The position numbers and the translations under genes are program-made. The notes under the pieces are model-generated. The model ran no database searches. It was not told the DNA's origin and was given only the letters and a program-made list of their open reading frames with translations. Of a stretch of DNA of 64,000 bases, positions 1 through 8,665 are shown piece by piece. The stretch lies in IMG/VR virus record IMGVR_UViG_3300042445_000748, positions 27,553 through 91,552 of that record; one strand, 5' to 3'. Each line of letters opens with the position of its first letter. Positions within the stretch are counted from its first letter, which is position 1. Source of the DNA: a virus.

Positions 1-1311
1 CTTTACTTCTGATAGGTTTACTGGACCTTCTACTTTAGGTTCCCACCAAACCACTGCATCCACAACAACAATAGGAGCAACCTGTTCGTAATCTTTAATT
101 ACCTGAACGTTAACCCATTTCTCCACGTGAGCAATGGCTACAGCACACTTGTCATGCTTTTGTGCTAAGTCAGCATGAACATAGTAGGTCTTATCTGGAT
201 CAGGCTTAAAGGCTTCATCAAATCTTTTAAAATTATCTATAGGGTTTCTACCAGTCATACAGGCTCTAACTTTTTCTACCTGCTTAAAAAACGCATCTGA
301 TGAATAGGTTGGGACGCATGCAAAACGCATCATTGCATCCCCAAGATCTGTATAAAAGGCTAACTTAAAGTCATCAATCTTCCTGGTCGGATTAACTTCC
401 CATGTTGGTCTTTTTAATGCAAATACTCCAGGATACTTATATGAAACAATCTCATCTTCTTCCCACGAAATATCAAATGTATTTCCTACTTCATCTTCTG
501 GTAGTGCTGGATTTAAAATAAACTTATGATTTTTTTCAATAACATCTTTTTCTAAAACAACATCATCATATCTTTGAGATATAAAATCTCCCACATACCT
601 TGGAAAAGATAACAATACAACCTTACCTAAATCTGGAAAGCGAGAATCTACTGAACCACGAAATGCTTTATAAATATTTTCTGCAGTTTTTCCTTGTTCA
701 TTTCCTGTGCCAACTTCAGAAACAAAACCAGAAATCTCATCAAGCACTGCAAGCAAAAGATTTAAGCCCTCATGTGACTCTCTTTCTGAATGTCCAGAAT
801 AAACTGTAATAGATTTATTAAACTCTACGCTATCTGCCTTTGCATAAAACTTTCCTATAAACCATGGAGACTTTTCAATCTTAGTTTTAAAACCTTTAAA
901 GAAAACGTTCTTAGCCTGCTGTGCGTTAATAGCAACGTTAATTAAATCAATAGCGTCTCCTGATGGTTTACCAAAATATTTAGCGGGATCTTTTAAACAA
1001 AGTAACTTATAAACAATATAAGCACAAGCAACTGTAGAAGTAAAATCTTTACCACTACCTTTACCTAACTGAAGAATGATTTCATTTTTAGTGTACTTGT
1101 TATAATATTCTGTACCTTCTTTTTCACCCAATAATTCTATCAAATCTTCTTTTCTATAAATCTGGCTCATAGCCTCAACTATGTCATACTGAATTTTAGA
1201 TAGTGCGGGTTGTCCTAAGTAATCTTCATGTTCAATAAATGTTTTAGCATCTACTGGGATTTCTTCAAATGGATTATCTTTTAATACTTCTAAAAAGTCA
1301 TCAAACATCAT
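1..1311 (-). CDS. terL: Terminase large subunit, C-terminus cut by window edge
   Basis: This ORF starts at ATG 1311 (a second ATG is at 1308) and runs off the left edge, so only about 437 residues are visible. It is the DNA-packaging motor: an ATPase joined to a headful or site-specific nuclease. I translated it from the reverse strand. A Walker A-like loop, LGKGSGKD, lies near bases 1035-1060. A hydrophobic strand ending in LDE (Walker B plus catalytic Glu) lies near 730-755. A segment HADLAQKHDK near 145-175 fits the first acidic residue of the RNase H-like nuclease domain. Its start overlaps the end of the putative small-subunit gene, as expected for a terS-terL pair. The rest of the nuclease domain is outside the window. 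Confidence 0.9.
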   Translation of the reverse strand, partial: MMFDDFLEVLKDNPFEEIPVDAKTFIEHEDYLGQPALSKIQYDIVEAMSQIYRKEDLIELLGEKEGTEYYNKYTKNEIILQLGKGSGKDFTSTVACAYIVYKLLCLKDPAKYFGKPSGDAIDLINVAINAQQAKNVFFKGFKTKIEKSPWFIGKFYAKADSVEFNKSITVYSGHSERESHEGLNLLLAVLDEISGFVSEVGTGNEQGKTAENIYKAFRGSVDSRFPDLGKVVLLSFPRYVGDFISQRYDDVVLEKDVIEKNHKFILNPALPEDEVGNTFDISWEEDEIVSYKYPGVFALKRPTWEVNPTRKIDDFKLAFYTDLGDAMMRFACVPTYSSDAFFKQVEKVRACMTGRNPIDNFKRFDEAFKPDPDKTYYVHADLAQKHDKCAVAIAHVEKWVNVQVIKDYEQVAPIVVVDAVVWWEPKVEGPVNLSEVK

Positions 1312-1834
1312 GGACAACTGTAACCACTTCGCTTTCCCTAGCAATAGTTGAAAGTCGTCTCATGATTTCATCACGAACCTGTGGATACTCAGAAGCAACA
1401 TCTTTTAATATGTTCATAAGCACTTCTTGTTTTCTTTCTATTTGTACCATTTCTTCTGCCAGTTCTTTATTTTCTAAAAGCCCTGCTTTTTGTAACATAT
1501 CAATTCTTCTAGATTCAATATCTAAGACTAACTTAATTCCTTGACTCTTAGCATTTAAGTTAGCACTTGTTGTTGCATCCTCAATAACTTCATAAGCCTT
1601 TGTTATTAACTTGCTGTAATGAGTATCTGCTGCAACCAATGCCTCTTTTGCTCGTGCACGAATTGCATCATTAGCGGAAGCCATAACTTTCCACTCATTA
1701 ATTAAACTAACCACTTGTTGTCTTGGTATTGCAAGTTGTTTAGATATTCTTGTAGGATCATTTCCCTTTAAATATTCTTCAACAACTTTGTTTACCTGAT
1801 CTAAATGTTGCACCAAATCTTGCTCAGTTGACAT
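1301..1834 (-). CDS. terS: Putative terminase small subunit
   Basis: A 177-residue, largely helical protein. Residues about 27-50 (PTRISKQLAIPRQQVVSLI) read as a helix-turn-helix, and a long helical region rich in Lys and Glu follows, as in oligomerising small terminase subunits that bind the packaging site. It overlaps the start of the large subunit by 11 bases and follows the SGNH gene with an 11-base overlap, so translation is probably coupled. The assignment rests on position, length and the N-terminal HTH; I do not recognise a diagnostic motif. A different DNA-binding regulator is the main alternative. Confidence 0.6.
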   Translation of the reverse strand: MSTEQDLVQHLDQVNKVVEEYLKGNDPTRISKQLAIPRQQVVSLINEWKVMASANDAIRARAKEALVAADTHYSKLITKAYEVIEDATTSANLNAKSQGIKLVLDIESRRIDMLQKAGLLENKELAEEMVQIERKQEVLMNILKDVASEYPQVRDEIMRRLSTIARESEVVTVVHDV

Positions 1835-2795
1835 TATTTACCTTCTTGCGTAAATCATATAACATGTTTGCCCATACATAATGAAACGCTGTGCCGTAAT
1901 GTCTACCATCTCTTGCTACCATTGTAAACTTATCGTCTTTATGGCTATTGCTATATTCAAAAACTTCTTGTTCAATCTTTGCCAATTCTTCTGGACCAGT
2001 GGTGCTATAGTAATTATTTAAGTTACATAATTCTAAAAATGCATCAGTGCCTCTGACGTATGAAAATATATATAACTCTATATTGTGTGATTTGCAATAT
2101 ACTTCTAAAAACATCAAATACTGATATGTATATATTGCTAAGGTATGAACAAACATAGATACAGTGGTTTCTCTTTTTACTAAAGAATGTCTATAATTTT
2201 CATTTAGTGCATAGAATAATTCTTGAGGACCCATAGGCTTATCAAGTTCATGACTGTTGTCTGAGTTTAATGCATAGAATCTATTTAGATCTGGTAAATC
2301 TAAAAATATAATATCTGGATTGCCATAACTATCTATATACTTAAATGTGCTTGCTACTATATCAAATATACTTTTTCCAGGTGTACCTATATTGTAGTAT
2401 CCAGAAACCTTTTCATCTTTTGCAATTAACTGATGCAATAGGTATGACCATGTTTCTTTAGTATAAAGTCCTTGTCCGTAAGTAACAGAACAACCATTAA
2501 ATAAAATATGTTTTCCATCGTGATCTTTTTTAAACTCATCTGATCTGTATCCTTGTTTATTAGGAACATACTCATCTTGTGGAAAATCAATCCATAACTG
2601 AGTATTGTCAAGTTTCTTTGCGTCTTTATATAGACCCTCTATTAGATTGTTCCACCCAGTTAACTGTCTGGCAAATGGTAACTCTACCTTTTCATTTTGC
2701 AATAAAACTTTATGACTTTGTTTAGCAGTTTTAGTAAATTGTACATTAAGTGTTTCATATAAATTTACAGGTGCTACTTCTGGATTTTCATTCAT
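1824..2795 (-). CDS. SGNH/GDSL-type hydrolase-like protein
   Basis: A 323-residue protein with an SGNH-hydrolase pattern. The nucleophile block is GCSVTYGQG, with Ser103. A strand with NIGTPGKS near residues 137-144 resembles the block II/III region. The C-terminal DGRHYGT gives a DxxH-type pair at Asp296 and His299. Such enzymes are esterases or acyl-hydrolases that often act on acylated sugars. There is no signal peptide. It sits, oddly, between the small terminase gene and replication-side genes rather than among tail fibres. The fold call is fairly secure; substrate and role (surface deacylation, host metabolite or modified nucleotide) are unknown. Confidence 0.65.
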   Translation of the reverse strand: MNENPEVAPVNLYETLNVQFTKTAKQSHKVLLQNEKVELPFARQLTGWNNLIEGLYKDAKKLDNTQLWIDFPQDEYVPNKQGYRSDEFKKDHDGKHILFNGCSVTYGQGLYTKETWSYLLHQLIAKDEKVSGYYNIGTPGKSIFDIVASTFKYIDSYGNPDIIFLDLPDLNRFYALNSDNSHELDKPMGPQELFYALNENYRHSLVKRETTVSMFVHTLAIYTYQYLMFLEVYCKSHNIELYIFSYVRGTDAFLELCNLNNYYSTTGPEELAKIEQEVFEYSNSHKDDKFTMVARDGRHYGTAFHYVWANMLYDLRKKVNNVN

Positions 2796-3075
2796 TGTTA
2801 CTCTCCTTAGTATTATTATAAACTTTTGAAACTTTTAATAGTATTAAATATCCTATTAAATCATCCAAATCATTATCTCCATAAAACTCAGAACCTCTAG
2901 ATATTCTAGACAGTTTATCGTCAATTCTTATCTTTATCTGTTCGTCTGAATTTGCTTTAGAGAATATTCTAATTGGATCAAGTGCAGAATCACCATATGA
3001 TTTATTTTTTTCAATAAGCATATCTTTTATATTATTACAAACATTAGCAATTGTATGTTGAGTTGAAGTGTTCAT
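2788..3075 (-). CDS. Nmad1/DUF1599-like small protein
   Basis: A 95-residue helical protein. The pattern KNKSYGDSA..PIRIFSK, then IRIDDKLSRI, then DDLIGYLILL matches the DUF1599 family as I remember it (renamed nucleotide modification associated domain 1). That family is common in phages and resembles the MazG/dUTPase-like helical nucleotide-binding fold. A role in nucleotide-pool or modified-base metabolism is a family-level suggestion only. It overlaps its neighbours by 8 and 4 bases, so it is embedded in one operon with the HTH gene upstream and the SGNH gene downstream. Confidence 0.6.
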   Translation of the reverse strand: MNTSTQHTIANVCNNIKDMLIEKNKSYGDSALDPIRIFSKANSDEQIKIRIDDKLSRISRGSEFYGDNDLDDLIGYLILLKVSKVYNNTKESNNE

Positions 3076-3230
3076 CTTTTTGATTTCCTTAATCCAAACT
3101 TAGCCAAGTAAACGTATATTGTTTCAACACTACATCCACACTCCTTGGCAATTTCTTCTGGTGATTTTCTATCCATAAGATATCTCTTACGCATAAAAAC
3201 TTCGCTACTATACATTTTACCAGAAGCCAT
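3072..3230 (-). CDS. Small helix-turn-helix protein
   Basis: A 52-residue protein if it starts at ATG 3230, the start I prefer because AGAGGA lies just upstream and longer starts would overlap the preceding gene by up to 92 bases. Nearly the whole chain is one HTH: RKSPEEIAKECGCSVETIYVYLAKFGL fits a recognition-helix pattern of the sigma-region-4/resolvase type, followed by a basic KSKR tail. It could be a small transcription regulator or a DNA-binding accessory factor. The target is not visible. Confidence 0.6.
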   Translation of the reverse strand: MASGKMYSSEVFMRKRYLMDRKSPEEIAKECGCSVETIYVYLAKFGLRKSKR

Positions 3231-3231
3231 A

Positions 3232-3876
3232 CTATTGATCATCCTCTGTATCAATAATATCATAGTTATAGGAGTTAGAGTCTTCTGTAATCCATTTGCT
3301 GTACCCTTCGACATCCCAAGCATTTGTATTGATCAATCTATCAATTACTAATGATTTTTTAGTAACAAATGATGGCTCGTATAAACGAACCCTATTATTT
3401 GGCTGTATAGCAAAATTTCCATCATCGCGTTGAATAACGTGTCCACATTTGTGCTGACCTGGATTTTCAGAGTATCCATCATCTAGTATATTGCTATCTG
3501 GACTGTGCCAGTCTAAAGTAAACAAGTATTTTCCAAATATATTTTGTTTAGTTCTGTCTAAATAAGACATCTTCATATTACTTAAATTTTCAAACTTAGT
3601 TACTGATATATGTGAACTAAAAGAATTCCAAAGAACTAAATTATGCAATGGTTGTTCTGGAGTGTTTGGCTTAGTGCAGAAAGCATTAATTGGCATTCTC
3701 CACCAAAGCCCACCGTCTTCCATTAAGAAGTGAAACAACGGACTTCTTGACTTTACACTTGACACACCAAAAATGACTACAGGAAAATACTTATCATGAG
3801 AGTCTTGCTGATCTCTTAAAAAATTGCCTCTAACATAACATTCTATTGGTGGAATGTTTGCATTTAATTCTGGCAC
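3232..3876 (-). CDS. Conserved-type phage protein of unknown function
   Basis: A 214-residue soluble protein that I cannot assign. It is rich in aromatic residues and His (for example GGLWWRMP and TLDWHSPDSN), with a CGHVIQRDDGN segment near residue 140 and an acidic C-terminus. No signal peptide, transmembrane segment or repeat is evident. It is co-transcribed with the RuvC-like gene (1-base overlap) and lies 1 base before the small HTH gene, so it belongs to the late end of the replication/recombination operon. Confidence 0.5.
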   Translation of the reverse strand: MPELNANIPPIECYVRGNFLRDQQDSHDKYFPVVIFGVSSVKSRSPLFHFLMEDGGLWWRMPINAFCTKPNTPEQPLHNLVLWNSFSSHISVTKFENLSNMKMSYLDRTKQNIFGKYLFTLDWHSPDSNILDDGYSENPGQHKCGHVIQRDDGNFAIQPNNRVRLYEPSFVTKKSLVIDRLINTNAWDVEGYSKWITEDSNSYNYDIIDTEDDQ

Positions 3877-4463
3877 TATTCTTCAATCCTCATGGCCTTG
3901 TTCCAATTATTAATGGCCCAATGACCTATTGCACAGGCATCGGCAACATCGTTATCACTTATATTTTTATCATATATGGTATTAACAAACCTTATAGTTC
4001 TTTCTTTTCTTAAGTTTCTTTCATATGTTTTATACCAAGACTCTGATCTACCAGGGTTTTGAGTTGCTATTAATACTCTTTCTTCTTTTGATATCTTCTT
4101 ATTACCTATAAAGTTTTGCCAGGTAATTGGTGATACTGATCCTATTGTTGATACCCCGCAAACTTTTAAGGCACCTATAATGGCACCCTGTACAAGGGCT
4201 AGATCTGCAGCAGTTTTTGGACTATTCATAAATACTGTATGCTCTATAACAACAGCATCTATATCATAAAGATCAAATAGTGCCTGAGTCTTTATGCAAG
4301 CATCCCCAACCTTTTCATATGTTGTATTACCAGTAAAATTAATCTTTCCAAAAAAACTAAGTTGTTTATTATTATAAACAGAAAAAGCCAAACTATTTGT
4401 GCTTGCATCTATTGCACAGATATTATTAGGCATAATCTCTAGGCCCCACTTATTCTTTGTCAT
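3876..4463 (-). CDS. RuvC-like Holliday-junction resolvase / RNase H-fold nuclease
   Basis: A 195-residue RNase H-fold protein with the spacing of RuvC-type catalytic acids: Asp in CAIDASTNS near residue 19, Glu in VVIEHT near residue 74, and a C-terminal DNDVADACAIG with the paired Asp residues near 175-180. Phage members resolve branched DNA before packaging. Translation may begin at ATG 4463 or at ATG 4433 (MPNNICAID), which puts the first strand at the usual distance from the N-terminus; the Shine-Dalgarno evidence does not separate them. It overlaps the zinc-ribbon gene upstream. Confidence 0.8.
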   Translation of the reverse strand: MTKNKWGLEIMPNNICAIDASTNSLAFSVYNNKQLSFFGKINFTGNTTYEKVGDACIKTQALFDLYDIDAVVIEHTVFMNSPKTAADLALVQGAIIGALKVCGVSTIGSVSPITWQNFIGNKKISKEERVLIATQNPGRSESWYKTYERNLRKERTIRFVNTIYDKNISDNDVADACAIGHWAINNWNKAMRIEE

Positions 4464-4737
4464 TAATAATAATCCTCATTTTCTTTAAAGCCTTAACAAC
4501 TTCTACTGGATTAATTAAACAAAAAGTACATATTGGTTCATCATTATATATTGACAAATCATTACCACAATTTTTGCACTTTCTAGTCTTACCAATTCTT
4601 TTTTGTCTACGTGAAATAAGATATCTTTCAGCAATTTTTTCTTTAGTTGCAGACTCTCTGCATTCTTCAGAACAATATATCTGATATGTTACTTTTGCTT
4701 TAAATTTGTTTTCACACCATTTACAGTTCTTCACCAA
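4450..4737 (-). CDS. Double zinc-ribbon protein
   Basis: A 95-residue basic protein with two Cys clusters: CKWC...CSEEC at residues about 5-26 and CKNC...CTFC at about 53-73, joined by an Arg/Lys-rich linker (RRQKRIGKTRK). This layout fits a small nucleic-acid-binding zinc protein. It overlaps the Cas4-like nuclease by 17 bases and the RuvC-like gene by 14, so it probably works in the same DNA-processing group. The precise role is unknown. Confidence 0.6.
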   Translation of the reverse strand: MVKNCKWCENKFKAKVTYQIYCSEECRESATKEKIAERYLISRRQKRIGKTRKCKNCGNDLSIYNDEPICTFCLINPVEVVKALKKMRIIINDKE

Positions 4738-5560
4738 GGTTCTCCAAGGAATCTATTTTAATAGTTCCCGCCTCTGCTTCAGAACATGCTTTTTGAATTG
4801 GACATCTTGCACAAATTTTTGAGTTAGATCTATAATTCCTTTTAGGAATAGTTTGATCAACCCATGCTTTGCGAACTGTTCTCATCCAATCAAATGCCTG
4901 GTTAACCCACCTGCGGTAATGATCGTTTAGTTCAATAGGAAGTGTAAGCAATTCATGATTATTTTTATTTTCATAAATCAATACACCCTTATCTTTTTTA
5001 AATACTTTCATATAAATAAGAACTTGTTTTAAATGATCCATCTTTGGTTTTCTATGCATTTTTCTATATTCAAAACCTTCATTTGGCACAGTTTTAATTT
5101 CGCCAACAATGTCAGTTCCGTTGTAATGCAACATAGCGTCTGCAAATCCATTGATAGGAGGATCTTCAGATCTTACAGCCAACTCCATTGCTGGATGTAT
5201 TTGTTTATTATACTTTCTTGGCTCTGGATCCATTTCTAAATCTTCAGCAAGAACACCAGATTTTAATAAAGCATCTTGAATTCTACCGTGACTTAGATTA
5301 CCACCTGTTCTATTAGCAACACCGTAAGCATCTGCGTTATCTTCCCACACAGTTCCTTCAAAGGCTAGGTACCAAAATCTTGCACACTCGCCATGGTTCC
5401 ATACTATTGTTGATGGAGAGAAACTATATTTTTTTGCATACTTAGGTTTTAAGTTTGCAGTATATCCTTTTTCAATTGATTCAATTAGACCTTTAGTAAA
5501 GTCTACATCGCCATTGTGTATTTCTTTTTTAATCATAACTTGCTGTAATAAATTTTTCAT
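4721..5560 (-). CDS. Cas4/RecB-like PD-(D/E)XK exonuclease with Fe-S cysteines
   Basis: A 279-residue nuclease with the Cas4/AddB-type arrangement. There is an N-terminal Cys59 (GECARFW), then His91, Asp141 (GFADA), Glu154-x-Lys156 (GEIKT) and Gln179 (LKQVLIY) of the PD-(D/E)XK core, and a C-terminal cluster Cys250, Cys253, Cys259 (CARCPIQKAC). The four cysteines are expected to hold a 4Fe-4S cluster. Phage relatives act in recombination and end processing. No other Cas gene or CRISPR array is in the window, so a defence role is not supported here. It has its own promoter-like element upstream (5578-5586) and an AAAAGGAC Shine-Dalgarno. Confidence 0.8.
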   Translation of the reverse strand: MKNLLQQVMIKKEIHNGDVDFTKGLIESIEKGYTANLKPKYAKKYSFSPSTIVWNHGECARFWYLAFEGTVWEDNADAYGVANRTGGNLSHGRIQDALLKSGVLAEDLEMDPEPRKYNKQIHPAMELAVRSEDPPINGFADAMLHYNGTDIVGEIKTVPNEGFEYRKMHRKPKMDHLKQVLIYMKVFKKDKGVLIYENKNNHELLTLPIELNDHYRRWVNQAFDWMRTVRKAWVDQTIPKRNYRSNSKICARCPIQKACSEAEAGTIKIDSLENLGEEL

Positions 5561-5577
5561 GTTTGTCCTTTTAATAT

Positions 5578-5586
5578 AGTATAGCA
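5578..5586 (-). promoter_or_regulatory. Extended -10 promoter candidate (TGCTATACT)
   Basis: In the 28-base gap before the Cas4-like gene the minus strand carries TGC followed by TATACT, an extended -10 element. It lies 17 bases before the ATG, leaving room for a short leader with AAAAGGAC. The same nonamer precedes nrdJ. I see no good -35 element. Confidence 0.5.
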
Positions 5587-5588
5587 GA

Positions 5589-5924
5589 CTATCGCGTAAT
5601 GTACTTAAGTGCAGAAACTAAATCATTAATTGACTCTGCAGCAGTATAATATATATTCTTTTTTGCTCTATCGTTTTTATCAACATTGGTCATCCAAGTT
5701 GCTTTAAAGGACATCTTTGCTGCAATTGCTTGCAGTCTAACTATTTCTATAGTTGCAACGTTCATTGGTATATCTGGCTTAATAATAACTTTTGCAATAA
5801 ATGTTAAGGCTGTAGTTAATTCTTCATCTTGCATATACTCTGCTATTTCAGCAAGACCATTAACCATCTCTATTGTTGTTTTACCATTCTCAGTTTCCAA
5901 GACCAAAACCTCCATTTTTTTCAT
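5589..5924 (-). CDS. Small helical protein of unknown function
   Basis: A 111-residue protein predicted to be mostly helical. It has an N-terminal strand (MEVLVLETENGKT) and then amphipathic helices with clusters of Ile, Ala and Lys. I do not recognise a family. Its start overlaps the end of the first of the tandem oxygenase genes by 35 bases, so it is translated from the same transcript. No motif suggests a function. Confidence 0.45.
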   Translation of the reverse strand: MKKMEVLVLETENGKTTIEMVNGLAEIAEYMQDEELTTALTFIAKVIIKPDIPMNVATIEIVRLQAIAAKMSFKATWMTNVDKNDRAKKNIYYTAAESINDLVSALKYITR

Positions 5925-6666
5925 CTGGTATTCCTATTTTTCTTCCTTCTTCATGATACTGTGTCCAACTTTTTTGAAATCTTGGATGTTGATTTAACTC
6001 AGTAATATATTTTTGTCTTAGTTCAGGGTGATGTTGATTATCTATTGGGTTTTCATCTCCTAAAAATCTATAATTATCTGGAGGACAATAATCAAAACTA
6101 ACTATCTCAACATATTCTCCAGGCTTCCAGTGTCTCTTAGGTCTCCAATGAACCTGATTAACTGCACTAAACACCATAGCGTCACCGTTTTTAAGATCAT
6201 AATGTTCACCATCAATAACTAATTGCCAGTCATCAACGTTGCCACCAATTTGATAATTAAAAGTAACTAGGTTCTCATCAGCATCAATATGTGGCGGAAG
6301 CGATGGTGCATACTTTCCGTCTCCATACTGCATATCATATTTAATATAATTGTAGTGACATAGTTTTATTTCTTCTTTATATACTGGTTTTGCATACGAG
6401 TCCATAATATCTTCTATTTCTTTTGGACATTCAAATTCGATTAACTCTCTAGACATGATTGTAATTTTTTTAGGATAAAACCTATTCATGGCTGATATAG
6501 TTGCATCATCTGATTCAATTAAATCATCTACTACAATGTTTCTATTTTCTTCAATAGTGCTTCTTAATAAATATGCCTCTTGTTGTGTAAATGGTTTTTC
6601 AATATAAAATGGAAGTTTTTTATTATACTTATTAAAATCAGTTAAAAAATTATGCATTTTTGTCAC
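5890..6666 (-). CDS. 2OG-Fe(II) oxygenase, tandem paralogue 1
   Basis: A 258-residue double-stranded beta-helix oxygenase. The iron ligands appear as His126-x-Asp128 (PPHIDAD) and His173, with Arg175 in HWRP positioned to bind 2-oxoglutarate. The surrounding pattern (DWQLVIDGE..L.NGDA..FS...QVHWRP) is shared with the next three genes upstream, so they are paralogues. It is the longest of the five and has an extra C-terminal tail after residue 195. The start is GTG 6666, which overlaps the upstream stop and has GAGGG nine bases before it; ATG 6657 is the alternative. The substrate is unknown. Confidence 0.8.
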   Translation of the reverse strand: MTKMHNFLTDFNKYNKKLPFYIEKPFTQQEAYLLRSTIEENRNIVVDDLIESDDATISAMNRFYPKKITIMSRELIEFECPKEIEDIMDSYAKPVYKEEIKLCHYNYIKYDMQYGDGKYAPSLPPHIDADENLVTFNYQIGGNVDDWQLVIDGEHYDLKNGDAMVFSAVNQVHWRPKRHWKPGEYVEIVSFDYCPPDNYRFLGDENPIDNQHHPELRQKYITELNQHPRFQKSWTQYHEEGRKIGIPDEKNGGFGLGN

Positions 6667-7301
6667 TAGTAAGAACCCTCTACTGGGTTTTCACTAATAC
6701 CAGAAGTTGACTTCCAAATATCATGTTGATATTTTCTTCTATTTGATATTTCTTCTTTTTCTTCTTTGGAAACCATATTGTTAAATTTAGGAATAAAGTG
6801 TAAGAATAATGCTTCTAAAAACTCTTCATCGGCAAATTCTTTTTTAGGTCTCCAGTGAACTTGATGTGTTCCAGAAAATGTTAGTGCTTGGTTATCTTTT
6901 AATGTAAAGGCTTTTTCATCTTTCCAGTTATCAACAACTATGTCCCAGAGAACATTAGATTTTAACTGTACATCTACAGTAAATCTTCTACCAGTAAACG
7001 CATCATCAGTATGTGGAAAAAGCAATGGATTAAATAAAAATTTCTTACAATCTGATATTGTTTTTTGATATCTTGAAAAATTATACTCTGCTAACACTAA
7101 TTCTTCACCAACAATGTCTTCTGCATATTGAGTAACCCTATCTATAATGTCTTGTGGTAATTCAATGTGCCAACTTGTATAACTTAGGTATTGTTGAAAA
7201 TCTGTACGATTGGTCTTACTAACAATATTGTATAGTCTATTTATTTGGTCTTGCGTAAAAAAATTTTCTATTATTACGTTAGGAGCATCTTTATAGTTCA
7301 T
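6666..7301 (-). CDS. 2OG-Fe(II) oxygenase, tandem paralogue 2
   Basis: A 211-residue member of the same family. His97-x-Asp99 (FPHTDD) and His149 are the predicted iron ligands, and Arg151 (HWRP) the 2-oxoglutarate contact. The central block WDIVVDN..FTLKDNQALTFSGTHQVHWRP aligns with its neighbours. It overlaps the next gene upstream by 11 bases and shares its stop region with paralogue 1. Family members hydroxylate proteins, nucleobases or small molecules; nothing in the sequence fixes which. Confidence 0.8.
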   Translation of the reverse strand: MNYKDAPNVIIENFFTQDQINRLYNIVSKTNRTDFQQYLSYTSWHIELPQDIIDRVTQYAEDIVGEELVLAEYNFSRYQKTISDCKKFLFNPLLFPHTDDAFTGRRFTVDVQLKSNVLWDIVVDNWKDEKAFTLKDNQALTFSGTHQVHWRPKKEFADEEFLEALFLHFIPKFNNMVSKEEKEEISNRRKYQHDIWKSTSGISENPVEGSY

Positions 7302-7953
7302 TTTTTTCCTTTGAGTTTAATGGTACTGGTTGTCTTTCAATTCCAGTTTTTTCTCTAAACCTATGAGACCAATATTCTAAAATTAATTTTTGATCTTTAC
7401 CCCAAGGCCTATTGTCTGCATATTTAAAATGAGCAAACAGCATATCTACTTTATCGTCATCAGATAAAGTTTTGTTTTCTCTCCAGTGTACCTGTTGGGT
7501 TCCAGCAAAAACAAGTCCATCATTATTATCTAAAACAAAAGACTCCCCTTCTACTACGATTGCCCAGGGAGTTGTTGTATTAAGTTGTATATCAAGAGTT
7601 ATTCTTTGTCCGTCTTGATCATGGGTATCGAAGTGTGGAAATAACTTTGGCTTATATCCATACTCATTAGAGTATCTTGCAAAAGATAACTCACCTAAAA
7701 TCATTTGTTCACCAAGTAGATTGCTTATCCAAACAGTTAAATATTTTTCTAACTCTGAATTGTGAATCATCCAGGCTTTATGTCCAGCAAAATCTTGAAC
7801 TAAAAATTCAATGTTTGATTCATTTATTTGACTGTAAATGATATCTTTATATTGATCAGTTATTATATTTTTATAAATATAAACCCCAAAATCTCTATCT
7901 GGAACAATCCCTTTTTCTAACTCTTCATTATATATTGCTGGATCAAACGGCAT
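7291..7953 (-). CDS. 2OG-Fe(II) oxygenase, tandem paralogue 3
   Basis: A 220-residue oxygenase with His107-x-Asp109 (FPHFDTH), His156 and Arg158 (QQVHWRE). The segment GYKPKLFPHFD..DGQRITLDIQL is very close to that of paralogue 4 (GYKPKLYPHCD..DGQRVTMSVQL), so these two come from the most recent duplication in the array. The start at ATG 7953 leaves a 3-base gap after the upstream stop. Confidence 0.8.
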   Translation of the reverse strand: MPFDPAIYNEELEKGIVPDRDFGVYIYKNIITDQYKDIIYSQINESNIEFLVQDFAGHKAWMIHNSELEKYLTVWISNLLGEQMILGELSFARYSNEYGYKPKLFPHFDTHDQDGQRITLDIQLNTTTPWAIVVEGESFVLDNNDGLVFAGTQQVHWRENKTLSDDDKVDMLFAHFKYADNRPWGKDQKLILEYWSHRFREKTGIERQPVPLNSKEKNEL

Positions 7954-7956
7954 AGT

Positions 7957-8664
7957 CTACTCTCTTCCTTGAAAAAAAACTTCATTTGCTCTTTCAATCC
8001 ACTCATTTTTAAGTGGCCATTCCGACATACTTTTATCTAACTCTACTACTCCAAATTCAATACCACTTTCTTTTTGATAAAATCTTTCCCAATATTCTAA
8101 TATTTCTTTTTGATTTGGACTTTGTTCTTTTTTATTTTTATATTTAAAGTGAGCAAAAACAGAAGCGTAGTAATCATCTTTTTTAAACTCTATTTCGTCT
8201 CTCCAATGTATTTGCTGAGTTCCAGAAAATATAACCCCTTCATTTTTATTACATTTATATCTTTTATTTTCTACAACAAGATCCCAATCTATATTAGCAT
8301 CTAACTGCACTGACATCGTTACTCTTTGACCGTCAGCACTATGATTGTCACAATGCGGATATAGTTTTGGCTTATATCCAAAGTTTGGTGTATATACACA
8401 CAGTTCTACTTCACTAGCGATAACTTCTTCGCCAAGTTCATCACTAACAACTTTTTCTAATCTATCAAAAATTTCTTTATAACTCAATCCCCATTTTCTT
8501 TGACCAGCATATCCAACTGATTGATAATAATGCTCAAATTTTTTAAAATGATGTTTAATTGTATCTAAATGATATTCTTCAAAAACATCTTTAACTGTAG
8601 ACACTCTAAAGTCCTTATTATCTACAAAGCCTTCTTTTAGTTGTTGATCAGATAATGCAATCAT
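7957..8664 (-). CDS. 2OG-Fe(II) oxygenase, tandem paralogue 4
   Basis: A 235-residue oxygenase with His104-x-Asp106 (YPHCDNH), His153 and Arg155 (QQIHWRD). It closely resembles paralogue 3 across the whole core and shares the N-terminal VPD/NKDFxV...I pattern. It begins one base after the stop of paralogue 5. All catalytic residues are intact, so it should be active. Confidence 0.8.
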   Translation of the reverse strand: MIALSDQQLKEGFVDNKDFRVSTVKDVFEEYHLDTIKHHFKKFEHYYQSVGYAGQRKWGLSYKEIFDRLEKVVSDELGEEVIASEVELCVYTPNFGYKPKLYPHCDNHSADGQRVTMSVQLDANIDWDLVVENKRYKCNKNEGVIFSGTQQIHWRDEIEFKKDDYYASVFAHFKYKNKKEQSPNQKEILEYWERFYQKESGIEFGVVELDKSMSEWPLKNEWIERANEVFFQGRE

Positions 8665-8665
8665 T

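Noticed and set aside
3231-3323. Longer version of the small HTH protein starting at 3323
   Set aside because: It would overlap the preceding gene by 92 bases, and the added residues are hydrophobic and unlike the HTH part. A site with AGAGGA favours ATG 3230.
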